Source: Roseomonas sp.
Lineage (GTDB): Bacteria; Pseudomonadota; Alphaproteobacteria; Acetobacterales; Acetobacteraceae
Assembly (NCBI GenBank): GCA_020249775.1
Contig: JADCFA010000036.1
Coordinates: forward strand, 1-59,291
DNA: 59,291 nucleotides
Reading direction: 5' to 3'
The notes under the pieces: generated by a model
What the model was told of the DNA's origin: nothing
Databases searched by the model: none
The model's input: the letters and a program-made list of their open reading frames with translations, nothing else
Shown here: piece by piece, positions 8,464-17,724 of the stretch
Position numbering within the stretch: the stretch's first letter is position 1
How the letters are laid out: each line of letters begins with the position of its first letter
Translations under genes and position numbers: made by a program

Positions 8464-10074
8464 TCAGAAAAGCCGCCGCGCATTGGATGCAGGCGCAGTG
8501 CCGGCGCGTTCCTGGCCGATAATCACCGCAGCACCTTCGGCGATATCGCCGCTGAGGATTTCCGTGACGCTGCCATCGGAAAGCCCGATGCGCAGTTGGA
8601 CGGCGCGTGGCGGTGCCTCCCCCTCCTGCACCCAAACCGTGCCGGCCTGGCCGGCTGCTGCATTGCCACGCAGTGCGGCAAGGCGCGCGCGTTGATCAGG
8701 TGTCAGCACCGCATTCAAGCGCGCGATCAGGCGTTGGCGCGCGGCTTGCGCCTGTTGGCGCCGGGCATCGGGGTCCTGCGGCAGCGCTGCCATACGGCTG
8801 CGCATTTCCGCACGCGCGGCTTCGATTTCGGTGCGCTGCGCTTCGGTCAAATCCGTGAGCTGTGCCAGCGCCTGATCCATTTGCTGTCCGCCGGCGGGTG
8901 ACTGCGTGACGCCGCCTGAAGTGCCGGCACTGCCCGCCGGGCGCCAGCGCAGCGCGGCATTGGGCACGCGCAGCGTATCATTGCGGATATCAGTGATGAT
9001 GCGTAGAGTTGCCGTCATGCCCGGCAGCAATCGGCCTGAAGCATTGGGCGTATTCACCACCACGGTATAGGTCACCACATTCTGTACCGTGGTCGCGGCC
9101 AGACGGATTTCCTTCACGCGCCCACGCAGGGTTTCATTGGGATAGGCAGCGACGGTGAAGGTCACTTCCTGGCCCGCACGCACGCGGCCGATATCGGCCT
9201 CATCTACCGTCGCATGCACTTCCATCTCATCCAGGCTGGCGGCGATCTGAAACAGAATGGGCGATTGAAAGGAAGCCGCGACGGTTTGCCCTACATCAAT
9301 ATTACGCGATACCACCACGCCTTCAATTGGCGACTTGATGGTGGCATTGCGCAGATCAACCTCCACCTGCCGAAGCTGCGCCACCCGTTGTTCGCGCGCG
9401 GCGATGGCTGCATCCACCTGTGCTTCAGCGGTACGGGCGGCGGCAGCAGCGGCCAAAATTCCGGCATCGGCGCGCGCGATATCAGCCTGGGCTTGCGCCA
9501 CCGCGGCGCGGAGCCGATCGGCCGTGAAGCCCGCGCGCAAGGCTTCACGTTCCGTGCCCACACCTCGGGCACGCAATTCGGCGGTACGTGCGGCTTCAAC
9601 CTCCGCATCACGCAGGCTGGCCTCAGCGCCCAGAAGCGCGGCGCGCGTCGCGTCGATCTGCGCCTTGGCTTGTGCGTGATCCGCGACCGCGCGTTCCGCC
9701 TGCGCGCGGGAGACAGTAATTTGCGCGGCGGCGGCATGGACATCGGCCTCGGCCGCTGCGCGGCGGGCTTCGAGCGTCGCAGTATCCAATTGCGCAATCG
9801 GTTGGTCGGCCCTCACCTGCGAATTGAAATCCGCCAGTAATTCGCGAATTTGGCCGGAAAGCTGGCTGCCCACCTGCACAAGCGTCACCGGATTCACCGT
9901 GCCGGTCGCCGCTACCACGGCAGTGATGGACCCGCGATCAAGCGTTGCAGTCCGAAGCCGAGGCGCACCAGCGCGGCTATCGGCTTCCAGAAAGCCAGAG
10001 CGCGGCATGCCGACGCCCCACCAGGCAGCGCCAGCACCAATCAATAGAACAAGGGCGATCAGCCATTTCCGCAT
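8464..10074 (-). CDS. MacA/HlyD-type periplasmic adaptor with an extra Spy-like helical segment
   Basis: 536 residues from the ATG at 10074, which gives an N-terminal anchor MRKWLIALVLLIGAGAAWWG; an upstream in-frame ATG at 10161 would precede it with unlikely sequence. Next come a biotinyl-lipoyl-like segment (VGSQLSGQIRELLADF), a long Ala/Arg-rich coiled-coil hairpin (about 100-245), the returning lipoyl half (IKSPIEGVVVSRNIDVGQTV), and beta-barrel and membrane-proximal domains. Residues about 406-469 are an added helical stretch with LTEAQR and LTPDQRARL, resembling LTxxQ repeats of Spy/CpxP. It joins the permease-ATPase to an outer-membrane channel. Substrate unknown. Confidence 0.87.
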   Translation of the reverse strand: MRKWLIALVLLIGAGAAWWGVGMPRSGFLEADSRAGAPRLRTATLDRGSITAVVAATGTVNPVTLVQVGSQLSGQIRELLADFNSQVRADQPIAQLDTATLEARRAAAEADVHAAAAQITVSRAQAERAVADHAQAKAQIDATRAALLGAEASLRDAEVEAARTAELRARGVGTEREALRAGFTADRLRAAVAQAQADIARADAGILAAAAAARTAEAQVDAAIAAREQRVAQLRQVEVDLRNATIKSPIEGVVVSRNIDVGQTVAASFQSPILFQIAASLDEMEVHATVDEADIGRVRAGQEVTFTVAAYPNETLRGRVKEIRLAATTVQNVVTYTVVVNTPNASGRLLPGMTATLRIITDIRNDTLRVPNAALRWRPAGSAGTSGGVTQSPAGGQQMDQALAQLTDLTEAQRTEIEAARAEMRSRMAALPQDPDARRQQAQAARQRLIARLNAVLTPDQRARLAALRGNAAAGQAGTVWVQEGEAPPRAVQLRIGLSDGSVTEILSGDIAEGAAVIIGQERAGTAPASNARRLF

Positions 10075-10204
10075 CGGCGCAGCATAGCAGGGATTTTGCA
10101 ACGCGCATGCCCCGAAACTTATCGCTCTGTAACCCCGGGCCGCGCCATTCGCAGCGTGCATGCTTTGGGCTAGGCTTGGCAGCGCTGCGGGTCATGGGGG
10201 TTCG

Positions 10205-11143
10205 ATGCGAATTCTGATTTTAGGAGCGGGCGCCTTGGGCGGTTATTTCGGTGGGCGCCTGCATCAGGCTGGGCTTGATCCCTGCTTTCTGGTGCGCCCC
10301 GGCCGCGCGGCAGCGCTTGCGCATGATGGCTTGAAGATCACAAGCAGCCTTGGCGATTACCGGGCGAAGGTGACCACCCTCACGCCAGAGGCGTTGAACC
10401 GTGGCTGGGATCTGCTGATCTTGACCTGCAAGGCCTATGATCTGGCCGATGCGATTGAAACGATCCGCCCCGCCGTGGATGCACGCACCGCCATTCTGCC
10501 CGTGCTGAACGGCATCAGCCATATTGAGACTCTGCAACGCGCCTTCGGCGCTGAGCGCGTGTTGGGCGGACTTGCGAAAATCCAGGCGAGCCTCGCGCCG
10601 GATGGCACGATCCGACATTTGAATGATTGGCGCTGGCTGACCTTTGGTGAGATAGCGGGCGGCATGAGCCCGCGGGTTGAGCGCATTGCAGCGGCCCTCA
10701 GCGCGGCACCCGGCATGGTGGCGACCGCCGCGCCTGATATCATGGCGCAGATGTGGGAAAAGCTGGTGCATCTTGGCACCAGTGCCAGCTGCACCGTACT
10801 GATGCGCGCCAATGTCGGGGAAATCGCCCGCGCGCCAGGTGGCATTGCCTTCATGCATGGTGTCCTCGAAGCCAATGCGGCCATTGCAGATGCGGAAGGT
10901 TTCCCGGTGAGTGCTGCTTTCATGCAGCAATATCGTGGTGTCTTTGGTGACAGTGCCAGCGCCTATACAGCCTCCATGCTGCGTGATCTGGAAGCGGGTG
11001 GACGGATAGAAGCCGATCACATTCTTGGCTTTTTGCTGGAAGCGGCGCGGCGCCATGGGTTGCCAAGCAGCCTGCACGAAGCGGCATTTTTACATGCCAA
11101 AGCCTATGAACAGCGGCGTGACGCCAAGCGCTTGCCGAAATGA
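10205..11143 (+). CDS. panE: 2-dehydropantoate 2-reductase family protein
   Basis: 312 residues from the ATG at 10205, where the reading MRILILGAGALGGYFGGRL begins with the NADP-binding Rossmann glycine motif; earlier in-frame Met codons precede unrelated sequence. The C-terminal half has the ApbA/PanE pattern with the catalytic Lys in MWEKLVHLGTSASCTVLMR and the late EADHILGFLLEAARRHG. The family reduces ketopantoate to pantoate for CoA synthesis, but many bacteria carry paralogues of unknown substrate, so the pantothenate role is likely rather than proven. It diverges from the adaptor gene across 130 bases and is followed 22 bases later by an SDR. Confidence 0.82.
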   Translation: MRILILGAGALGGYFGGRLHQAGLDPCFLVRPGRAAALAHDGLKITSSLGDYRAKVTTLTPEALNRGWDLLILTCKAYDLADAIETIRPAVDARTAILPVLNGISHIETLQRAFGAERVLGGLAKIQASLAPDGTIRHLNDWRWLTFGEIAGGMSPRVERIAAALSAAPGMVATAAPDIMAQMWEKLVHLGTSASCTVLMRANVGEIARAPGGIAFMHGVLEANAAIADAEGFPVSAAFMQQYRGVFGDSASAYTASMLRDLEAGGRIEADHILGFLLEAARRHGLPSSLHEAAFLHAKAYEQRRDAKRLPK

Positions 11144-11165
11144 GCATCACATTGAGGAGTATGCC

Positions 11166-11915
11166 ATGCGATTGAAGGACAAGATTGCGGTCATTACCGG
11201 CGCAGGTTCCGGTATTGGTCGCGCCACCGCGGTATTATTCGCGCAAGAAGGTGCCAAGCTTGCCTTGGTGGACCGCGATGCGGCGGCAGTTGAGGAAACC
11301 GCAATGCTGGTTGGAGGTGCCATGACCCGGGTTTCCGATGTCGGTGCGCCCGGTTCGGCAGAGGACGATGCGGCGGCCATTCTGCGGCATTATGGGCGCA
11401 TTGATATCCTATTCGCAGCGGCGGGGTTTTCGGTTGGTGGCACGGTGTTGGATACCAAGCCTGAGGATTGGGATGCGGTGTTTCGCGTGCATGTCGGCGG
11501 CACCTGGCTTTGGGCGCGCGCCGTCATTCCCGCCATGAAGCGCCAGGGGGGTGGGGCGATCATCACTACCGGATCGCAACTCGCCATCGCTGGCGGTGCC
11601 GGCAATAGCGCCTATATCGCTGCGAAGGGGGCGATATTGAGCCTTACGCGCGTGATGGCGCTGGATTTCGTGGCTGATGGCATTCGCGTGAATGCGATTG
11701 TGCCCGGCGCCATTGATACGCCCCTGCTCGCGCGCAGCATGGGCCGCCGTGCGGACCCGGAAGCGGCGCGGGCGGCATCGCGTGCACGGCATGCCATGGG
11801 GCGTTTCGGCAGGCCAGAGGAAGTGGCCGATGGCGTTCTCTATCTGGCAAGCGATACCGCAAGTTTCACGACAGGCATTGCGCTGCCGGTAGATGGCGGG
11901 TGGCTGGCGAAATGA
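11166..11915 (+). CDS. SDR-family oxidoreductase
   Basis: 249 residues starting at the ATG at 11166, six bases after a GAGGAG ribosome site (11154-11159). Classical short-chain dehydrogenase: cofactor motif TGAGSGIG near residue 11, an AAAGFSVGG strand in place of NNAG, Ser in TTGSQLAIAGG, and the YIAAKGA catalytic Tyr/Lys. It ends with VDGGWLAK, the common VDGG finish. It reduces or oxidises an alcohol/ketone with NAD(P). Substrate unknown. Position behind the ketopantoate-reductase-like gene suggests co-transcription. Confidence 0.88.
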   Translation: MRLKDKIAVITGAGSGIGRATAVLFAQEGAKLALVDRDAAAVEETAMLVGGAMTRVSDVGAPGSAEDDAAAILRHYGRIDILFAAAGFSVGGTVLDTKPEDWDAVFRVHVGGTWLWARAVIPAMKRQGGGAIITTGSQLAIAGGAGNSAYIAAKGAILSLTRVMALDFVADGIRVNAIVPGAIDTPLLARSMGRRADPEAARAASRARHAMGRFGRPEEVADGVLYLASDTASFTTGIALPVDGGWLAK

Positions 11916-11922
11916 TGCGCGG

Positions 11923-11950
11923 TTGAAAGCAACGGAGACCGATTTATCTT
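11923..11950 (+). promoter_or_regulatory. Candidate sigma-70 promoter for cysD
   Basis: TTGAAA at 11923-11928 and TATCTT at 11945-11950 are separated by 16 bases. Transcription would begin about seven bases later, at or next to the cysD ATG (11957), giving a leaderless or nearly leaderless message. No strong ribosome site lies before the ATG. Judged by eye only. Confidence 0.35.
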
Positions 11951-11956
11951 AGGGCT

Positions 11957-12871
11957 ATGTCGGCCAAACAACGCCTCACACCCCATCTTGCGCGCCTGGA
12001 ATCGGAAGCCATCGGCATTTTGCGCGAAGGGGCTTGCGCCTTCCGCCGCCCGGTGCTGCTCTATTCCATCGGCAAGGATAGCAGCGTGTTGCTGCATTTG
12101 GCACTGAAGGCCTTCTATCCGGGCACGCCACCCTTCCCGCTGCTGCATATTGATACCACCTGGAAGTTCCGGGAAATGATCAGCTTTCGTGATGCCACCG
12201 CGAAGCGTCATGGGTTGGAATTGCTGGTGCATACCAATCAGGAGGGCCTGTCGCGCGGCATCAACCCCATTACCTCAGGCTCCGGGCTGCATACTCAGGT
12301 GATGAAGACCGAAGCGCTGCGCCAGGCCCTGGATCAATACGGCTTTGATGCCGCTTTCGGTGGCGCGCGGCGTGATGAGGAAAAATCACGCGCCAAGGAG
12401 CGCGTCTTTTCCTTCCGGGGCCCTGGCCATGTTTGGGAGCCACGGCTGCAGCGGCCGGAATTATGGTCCCTGTTCAACACGCGCATTCATCCGGGGGAGA
12501 GCATGCGGATTTTCCCGCTTTCCAACTGGACCGAATATGATGTGTGGGATTACATCGCGGCAGAAAACATCCCCGTGGTCCCGCTATATTTTGCAGCGCC
12601 ACGCCCCGTGGTCCGAAGGTCTGGCGGTTGGATCATGGTGGATGATGAACGCCTGCCGCTTGAGGCTGGCGAAACACCGGAAACCAGAATGGTGCGCTTT
12701 CGCACCCTTGGCTGCTACCCGCTTTCCGGCGCCATCGAAAGCATGGCCGCAACCCTGCCTGATATCATCACGGAAATGCGCGCCGCGCGCCGAAGTGAAC
12801 GCGAGGGCCGGCTGATTGATCACGATGGTGAAGCCTCCATGGAACGCAAAAAGCGTGAAGGCTATTTCTGA
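11957..12871 (+). CDS. cysD: Sulfate adenylyltransferase subunit 2 (CysD)
   Basis: 304 residues, normal CysD length. The PP-loop [17 protein letters not shown] near residue 37 binds [36 protein letters not shown] and the C-terminal [20 protein letters not shown] are CysD hallmarks. With CysN it makes adenylyl sulfate (APS) from ATP and sulfate in the cytoplasm, the first step of assimilatory sulfate activation. Its TGA shares a base with the next ATG (TGATG), coupling it to cysNC. No cysH, cysI or sulfate transporter lies in the window. Confidence 0.96.
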   Translation: MSAKQRLTPHLARLESEAIGILREGACAFRRPVLLYSIGKDSSVLLHLALKAFYPGTPPFPLLHIDTTWKFREMISFRDATAKRHGLELLVHTNQEGLSRGINPITSGSGLHTQVMKTEALRQALDQYGFDAAFGGARRDEEKSRAKERVFSFRGPGHVWEPRLQRPELWSLFNTRIHPGESMRIFPLSNWTEYDVWDYIAAENIPVVPLYFAAPRPVVRRSGGWIMVDDERLPLEAGETPETRMVRFRTLGCYPLSGAIESMAATLPDIITEMRAARRSEREGRLIDHDGEASMERKKREGYF

Positions 12872-14721
12872 TGGCAGCGAAACGCGATTTGCTGCGCTTC
12901 ATCACCTGCGGTTCCGTGGATGATGGTAAATCCACGCTGATCGGGCGGTTACTGCATGATTGCGGCCTGATATTTGAAGATACCTACTCCAACCTTAGAA
13001 CCGATAGTCAACGCCACGGCACGAGCGGTGATGCGCTGGACTTCGCGCTGCTGCTGGATGGGCTTGAAGCTGAACGCCAGCAAGGCATCACCATTGATGT
13101 CGCCTATCGCTTTTTCGCAACACCGCAGCGGAGCTTCATTGTCGCCGATACGCCAGGCCATGAACAATATACGCGCAATATGGCAACGGGCGCTTCTACC
13201 GCGTCACTCGCCATCATTTTGGTGGATGCGACAAAGGGGCTTTTGCCGCAAAGTCGGCGGCATTCCATTATTTGCTCATTGCTTGGCATTCGCCATATTG
13301 TGCTGGCCATTAATAAGATGGACCTGGTAGGTTTTGACGCCGCGCGCTTTGGCGCAATTGTTGCCGAATATCGCCACTTTGCCGAAGCACTTGGCTTTCA
13401 GGACATCACCGCCATTCCAATTAGCGCGCGGCGGGGCGATAATATCGCGTCACTTTCAAACAATACGCCCTGGTATCGCGGCCCATATCTGCTTGCGCAT
13501 TCGGAAGCGGTGGATGTGGCGGCGGATCAGGCCGATAAGCCCTTCCGCTTTCCTGTCCAGTGGGTCAATCGGCCCAATGCAAGTTTTCGTGGCTTTGCTG
13601 GTATTGTCGCGTCAGGGCGCATTGCTGCGGGCGATGCGATTATGCTTGCCGTGACCGGCGCGCAAAGCCGCGTCGCGCGCATTGTCACCGCGGCTGGCGA
13701 TCTGGCAGAAGCCGTTGCAGGCCAGGCTGTGACGCTGACGCTTGCTGATGAAATTGATATCGCCCGCGGTGACATGCTGGTGGCGCCAAGCGCGCGGCCT
13801 GAAACGGCTGATCAGTTTGCCGCCGATATGCTTTGGATGGGCCAAGAAGCTTTGCTGCCTGGCCGGGATTACCTGCTGCGCATCGGTCATGCTTGGACTA
13901 CTGCGCGCGTGACGTCGCTCCGCCATCGCCTTGATGTGACGACACGTGAGCACAAAGCCGCGCGACAGCTTGAAATGAATGATATCGGGCTTTGCCACCT
14001 TGCCAGTCTGCAACCGCTCAGCTTCGACCCTTATGCCGAAAATCGTGCCACCGGCGCCTTCATTCTGGTGGATCGCTTTACGCATGAAACGGTCGCTGCC
14101 GGTATGATCCGGCATGGCTTGCGCCGCGCGACCAATATCCATCGCGCCGCATTCAGCATTGACAAGACCGCGCGTTCCGAACGTTACGGCCAGCGCCCCG
14201 TATTGCTCTGGTTCACGGGGCTTTCCGGTTCGGGCAAATCCACCATTGCCAATCTGGTTGAACAGGCGTTGTTCGCCGCTGGGCGGCCTTGCTACAGCCT
14301 GGATGGCGATAATTTACGCCACGGGCTCTGTCGCGACTTGGGCTTTACGGCCGCGGATCGTGTGGAAAACATCCGCCGCGCTGGCGAAGTCGCGAAGCTT
14401 TTCCTGGATGCTGGGCTTATTGTGCTTGCTTCATTCATCTCGCCCTTTCGCGCGGAACGCCAAATGCTGCGGGAATTGATCGGCGCCGAAGATTTCCTGG
14501 AAATCCATGTTGATGCATCGCTTGAAACCTGCATGGCGCGCGACCCCAAGGGGCTTTACGCCAAGGCCAAGGCCGGGCTCATCCCCAATTTTACCGGCAT
14601 CAGCAGTCCTTATGAGGCGCCGGAAAATCCCAACATTCATCTGAAAACGGGCGATTTCACCGCAGAGGCGTGCGCTGAACAGGTACTGCAAGCACTGCGC
14701 GTCAAAGGCATTGCCTGCTGA
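12871..14721 (+). CDS. cysN: Bifunctional sulfate adenylyltransferase subunit 1 / adenylylsulfate kinase (CysN-CysC)
   Basis: 616 residues, a CysN-CysC fusion. The EF-Tu-like GTPase part has GSVDDGKSTLIGRLLHD (P-loop), DTPGHEQYTRN and NKMDLV, followed by two beta-barrel domains to about residue 430. The kinase part starts with LLWFTGLSGSGKSTIANLVE and continues with LDGDNLRHGL, FISPFRAER and DPKGLYAKAKAG. The first domain couples GTP hydrolysis to APS formation by CysD; the second phosphorylates APS to PAPS. The fusion is common in Alphaproteobacteria and channels the intermediate. It ends six bases before the convergent acetyltransferase gene. Confidence 0.96.
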   Translation: MAAKRDLLRFITCGSVDDGKSTLIGRLLHDCGLIFEDTYSNLRTDSQRHGTSGDALDFALLLDGLEAERQQGITIDVAYRFFATPQRSFIVADTPGHEQYTRNMATGASTASLAIILVDATKGLLPQSRRHSIICSLLGIRHIVLAINKMDLVGFDAARFGAIVAEYRHFAEALGFQDITAIPISARRGDNIASLSNNTPWYRGPYLLAHSEAVDVAADQADKPFRFPVQWVNRPNASFRGFAGIVASGRIAAGDAIMLAVTGAQSRVARIVTAAGDLAEAVAGQAVTLTLADEIDIARGDMLVAPSARPETADQFAADMLWMGQEALLPGRDYLLRIGHAWTTARVTSLRHRLDVTTREHKAARQLEMNDIGLCHLASLQPLSFDPYAENRATGAFILVDRFTHETVAAGMIRHGLRRATNIHRAAFSIDKTARSERYGQRPVLLWFTGLSGSGKSTIANLVEQALFAAGRPCYSLDGDNLRHGLCRDLGFTAADRVENIRRAGEVAKLFLDAGLIVLASFISPFRAERQMLRELIGAEDFLEIHVDASLETCMARDPKGLYAKAKAGLIPNFTGISSPYEAPENPNIHLKTGDFTAEACAEQVLQALRVKGIAC

Positions 14722-14727
14722 AACGCA

Positions 14728-15189
14728 TCACAGCGCCAGCTTCATGCCTTCATGGCTCGCGACAAAACCAAGGCTTTCGTAAAAGCGCCGCGCCTCACCC
14801 CTTGTTTTATCCGTGGTGAGCTGCACCAAGCCGCAACCCCGCGCGTGACATTCCGCAATGGCCCAGGCGAACATCTGCCGGCCAAGCCCATCACCGCGCC
14901 TTTCAGCCGCAATGCGCACCCCTTCAATCTGGCCACGCCACATGCCAAGGCGTGACAGCCCTGGGATGAAGCTGAGTTGCAGACAGCCAATCACCTGCCC
15001 GGCATCCTCAACCACCGCCAAATACTGGTTGGCGTCAGCATCAATGGCGGTAAAGGCCGCGATATATGCCGGGTTCGGTGGGTCAGCGGCATCTTCACGC
15101 CCCTGACCCAGTATGTCATCGGCCAGAAGCGCAATGATGGCCGGCAAATCCGCCAGCGTGGCGCGGCGAAAAATCAGCGCCGTGCCCAC
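14728..15189 (-). CDS. GNAT-family N-acetyltransferase
   Basis: 153 residues if begun at the GTG at 15189, five bases after the stop of the ABC solute-binding gene. An ATG at 15243 would overlap that gene by 49 bases and add a Gly-rich, uninformative leader. The domain runs FRRATLADLPAIIALL (beta1-alpha1), QVIGCLQLSF, GVRIAAERRGDGLGRQMF (acetyl-CoA pyrophosphate loop, with Arg and Gly residues of the Q/RxxGxG/A motif), and RRFYESLGFVASHEGMKL. It transfers acetyl from acetyl-CoA to an unknown amine. Last gene of the transporter operon. Confidence 0.82.
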   Translation of the reverse strand: MGTALIFRRATLADLPAIIALLADDILGQGREDAADPPNPAYIAAFTAIDADANQYLAVVEDAGQVIGCLQLSFIPGLSRLGMWRGQIEGVRIAAERRGDGLGRQMFAWAIAECHARGCGLVQLTTDKTRGEARRFYESLGFVASHEGMKLAL

Positions 15190-15194
15190 AATAC

Positions 15195-16154
15195 TCAGAT
15201 CTTCACGCGATCCGCCGCCACCCAGCTCAGCGGATCCTTCCAAATCACCTGATCGGTGGTGACAGGGCGATCCAGCCGGTTCATGCCGCGCAGCTGATCA
15301 ATGGCGCGCTGGATGAAGGAAACGCTGTCACCGGTCAGGTTCATGCGATATTCCACCTTGCCCATCAGTTCGGCGACAAAAGCGCGATCCTGGCGCAGGA
15401 AACGCGCCACCTGCTGCACCGCCTGGTCGCGATTGCTGGCAGCGAATTCGGTCGCCTGCACCAGGGACCGCATGAGCCGTTCCGTGGTGGCGCGATTGGC
15501 TTCCGCCCAGCCCTTATTCAGATAGATGAAATTGCTCTGGATCGCGATCTGATCATTGCTGAGTAGGATCTTGCTGCCCGGGATGGCGCGCATGGCGCGG
15601 GTTGGCCAGGGCTCCCAAACCACGAAAGCGTCAATATTGCCGCGTTCCATGGCGGCGACCATTTCCGGCGCTTCGACATTCACAATGGTGTAATCGGCCT
15701 GATTCAATCCAAGCTTCGCCACCACGGAAAGCCAGAAGGTTTCGCTGCCGGTGCCGCGCGCCACGCCAACGCGCTTGCCCTTCAGCGCTTCCATATTCTC
15801 GACATTGCGGCCCACGACGGAAAGCCAGCGCATCAGCGCCACACCTTCGGCAACAGCCACCACATTGGGGTCACGCACATGGGCGGAAACGCCGGCCTGT
15901 TCGGCGCCATAGGCGGAATTGATTTGATTGCCGATCAGAAAGGCGATCATGGCGCTGCCCGATGGCCCGGTATTCACCGTAACATCAAGGCCATTACGTT
16001 CAAAGAAGCCGCCTTCCTTCGCGATGTAGAATTGCGCGAATGAGGGATCAACGCCGGTGGCGATGGTGATCTTGGTTGGCGACTGCGCGGAAGCCGGCAG
16101 GATATAAGCGCCCGCGGCAGCCGCAGGTAGCGCCAGAAGTGAACGACGAAGCAT
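15195..16154 (-). CDS. ABC transporter substrate-binding protein (NMT1/SsuA-like)
   Basis: 319 residues with a cleavable signal peptide (MLRRSLLALPAAAAGAYILPASA). The mature part has the NMT1/SsuA fold: KITIATGVDPSFAQFYIAKE, GGFFERNGLDVTV, GPSGSAMIAFLIGNQI, ALKGKRVGVARGTGSE and the hinge-side FVVWEPWPTRAM. The family binds sulfonates, nitrate, taurine or pyrimidine-type solutes in the periplasm; the ligand here is unknown. It follows its permease gene by 18 bases, in an ATPase-permease-binding protein order. Confidence 0.87.
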   Translation of the reverse strand: MLRRSLLALPAAAAGAYILPASAQSPTKITIATGVDPSFAQFYIAKEGGFFERNGLDVTVNTGPSGSAMIAFLIGNQINSAYGAEQAGVSAHVRDPNVVAVAEGVALMRWLSVVGRNVENMEALKGKRVGVARGTGSETFWLSVVAKLGLNQADYTIVNVEAPEMVAAMERGNIDAFVVWEPWPTRAMRAIPGSKILLSNDQIAIQSNFIYLNKGWAEANRATTERLMRSLVQATEFAASNRDQAVQQVARFLRQDRAFVAELMGKVEYRMNLTGDSVSFIQRAIDQLRGMNRLDRPVTTDQVIWKDPLSWVAADRVKI

Positions 16155-16172
16155 GGTGAAGTCTCCCTTGTC

Positions 16173-16952
16173 TCAGACGGTTGCGTTGAAGCGCCCCGCA
16201 AAGGCGCGGATCAGAAAGCGAAAACTGCGATCGGTTGCGAAGCCAAGCAGCCCAAGCGCCACCAGGGCCACAAAAATATCCTCGATCTGCATGAAAAGCC
16301 TGGCATCCCAGAGCATCTTGCCAAGCCCATCATTGGAAGCGATCAGCTCCGCCGCCACAATGGTGACAAAGGCATTGGACATCGCAAGCCGCATCCCGGT
16401 CAGAATATAGGGCACGGTTGCCGGCAGCGCGACCAGGCCAAACACCTGCCAACGATTTGCACCCAGGCATTGCGCGGCCCTGATCTTGTCCCGCCCCACC
16501 GCGCCCACACCGGCGGCGGTTGAGATGATCACGACGAAGATGGTCGTATAGGCAATCAGAAAGACCTTGCTTTCCTCGCCAATGCCGAACCAGATCACCG
16601 CGACCGTGATCATGGCGACCGCCGGGATGAAGCGGAAGAATTCCGTCCAGGGTTCCAGCAGCCAACGCACTGGCTTGAAGGACCCAATCGCAAGCCCGAT
16701 CGGGATGCCAATGGCCGAACCCAGCAAAAACCCCTGCGCGATACGCTTCAGCGACGCGATGATCTGTTCCTGCAAAATGCCATCTTCAATCAGCATCCAG
16801 CCGCGTTCCAGCACCGGCAGTGGCGGTGGAAACAGGGTGGAGCGCACCAGGAAACTCGCTGCCAGATGCCAGATCAGGAATAGCAGAGCGAAGCCCGCGA
16901 TATATCCACCAATGGTGGTCAGGCGTTCAGTGCGCACCGTGAATCTCATCAT
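16173..16952 (-). CDS. ABC transporter permease (SsuC/TauC-like)
   Basis: 259 residues from the ATG at 16952 (a second ATG follows at 16949). This overlaps the ATPase gene's end by 26 bases; a longer start at 17036 would overlap by 110 bases and add non-hydrophobic residues. About six membrane helices, with the binding-protein-dependent EAA region recognisable as AAQCLGANRWQVFGLVALPA followed by LAMSNAFVTIVAAELIAS, typical of nitrate/sulfonate/taurine permeases. It forms the inner-membrane channel with the neighbouring ATPase and solute-binding protein. Confidence 0.87.
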   Translation of the reverse strand: MMRFTVRTERLTTIGGYIAGFALLFLIWHLAASFLVRSTLFPPPLPVLERGWMLIEDGILQEQIIASLKRIAQGFLLGSAIGIPIGLAIGSFKPVRWLLEPWTEFFRFIPAVAMITVAVIWFGIGEESKVFLIAYTTIFVVIISTAAGVGAVGRDKIRAAQCLGANRWQVFGLVALPATVPYILTGMRLAMSNAFVTIVAAELIASNDGLGKMLWDARLFMQIEDIFVALVALGLLGFATDRSFRFLIRAFAGRFNATV

Positions 16953-17721
16953 GGATAAGCCCGTGCACCTCGCGGAAGACCCGCATGAAGGCATCCGATG
17001 TGCGTTCGCGCGGGAAGGGCAAATCCACCGGCACAATGGCCTTGAGCGTGCCCCCCGGCCCGCGGCGCATCACGCCGATGCGGGTCGCGAGCGCGCAGGC
17101 CTCTTCGATGTCATGCGTGATGAACAGCACGGTTTTTTTTGTCTCCGCCCAGATGCGGCTGAGTTCGCCTTGCAGCACCGCGCGTGTCATGGCATCCAGC
17201 GCGCCGAAGGGCTCATCCATCAGCAGCATGCGCGGGTCATTCGCCAGGGCGCGCGCAATCTGAATACGCTGCTTCATGCCGCCCGAAAGTTCGGATGGAT
17301 GCTTCGCCCCCTGCCCGGTCAGGCCGACCATGCGCAGGAAATGTTCTGCCTTCTCGCGGCGTTCGGCCTTGCCAATGCCGCGTAGCCGCAAGCCAAAGCC
17401 GATATTATCCAGCGCGGTCAGCCAGTCATACAGGCTATCATGGCCTTGAAACACCACGCCGCGATCAGCGCCCGGGCCTTCCACCGGCGCGCCATCCAGC
17501 AAGATGCTGCCCGCGGTTGGAGCTTCAAACCCCGCCACCATGTTCAACACCGTGGTCTTGCCGCAGCCCGATGTGCCTAAAAGGCAGAAGAACTCGCCCT
17601 CTGCCAGGTCAAGGCTGAAGTCGCGCACGGCTTCCCAGGCGCCGGTTCGGCCCGAAAATGTCTTGCCCACGCCCTGTAGCGATACCAACGCCACTTCTGC
17701 CCCCTGTGTTACGAACTCCAT
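16927..17721 (-). CDS. ABC transporter ATP-binding protein (SsuB/TauB-like)
   Basis: 264 residues. Walker A GTSGCGKTT near residue 50, Q-loop VVFQGHDSLYDWLTALDNI, signature LSGGMKQRIQIARAL, Walker B MLLMDEPFGALDAMT, switch FITHD. The Q-loop/LxxWLTALDN arrangement is typical of nitrate/sulfonate/taurine importers. A run of eight T (on the plus strand, about 17132) encodes part of the Lys-Lys in ETKKTVLF and leaves the frame intact. First gene of the transporter operon; it diverges from the 17814 SDR gene across 92 bases holding two palindromes. Confidence 0.9.
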   Translation of the reverse strand: MEFVTQGAEVALVSLQGVGKTFSGRTGAWEAVRDFSLDLAEGEFFCLLGTSGCGKTTVLNMVAGFEAPTAGSILLDGAPVEGPGADRGVVFQGHDSLYDWLTALDNIGFGLRLRGIGKAERREKAEHFLRMVGLTGQGAKHPSELSGGMKQRIQIARALANDPRMLLMDEPFGALDAMTRAVLQGELSRIWAETKKTVLFITHDIEEACALATRIGVMRRGPGGTLKAIVPVDLPFPRERTSDAFMRVFREVHGLIHDEIHGAH

Positions 17722-17724
17722 CTA

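Noticed and set aside
17131-17139. Run of eight T in the ABC ATPase gene as a phase-variable tract
   Set aside because: The frame is intact, the run encodes a conserved Lys-Lys position and eight bases is short for phase variation. A similar run in hyfF (about 43541) was set aside for the same reason.
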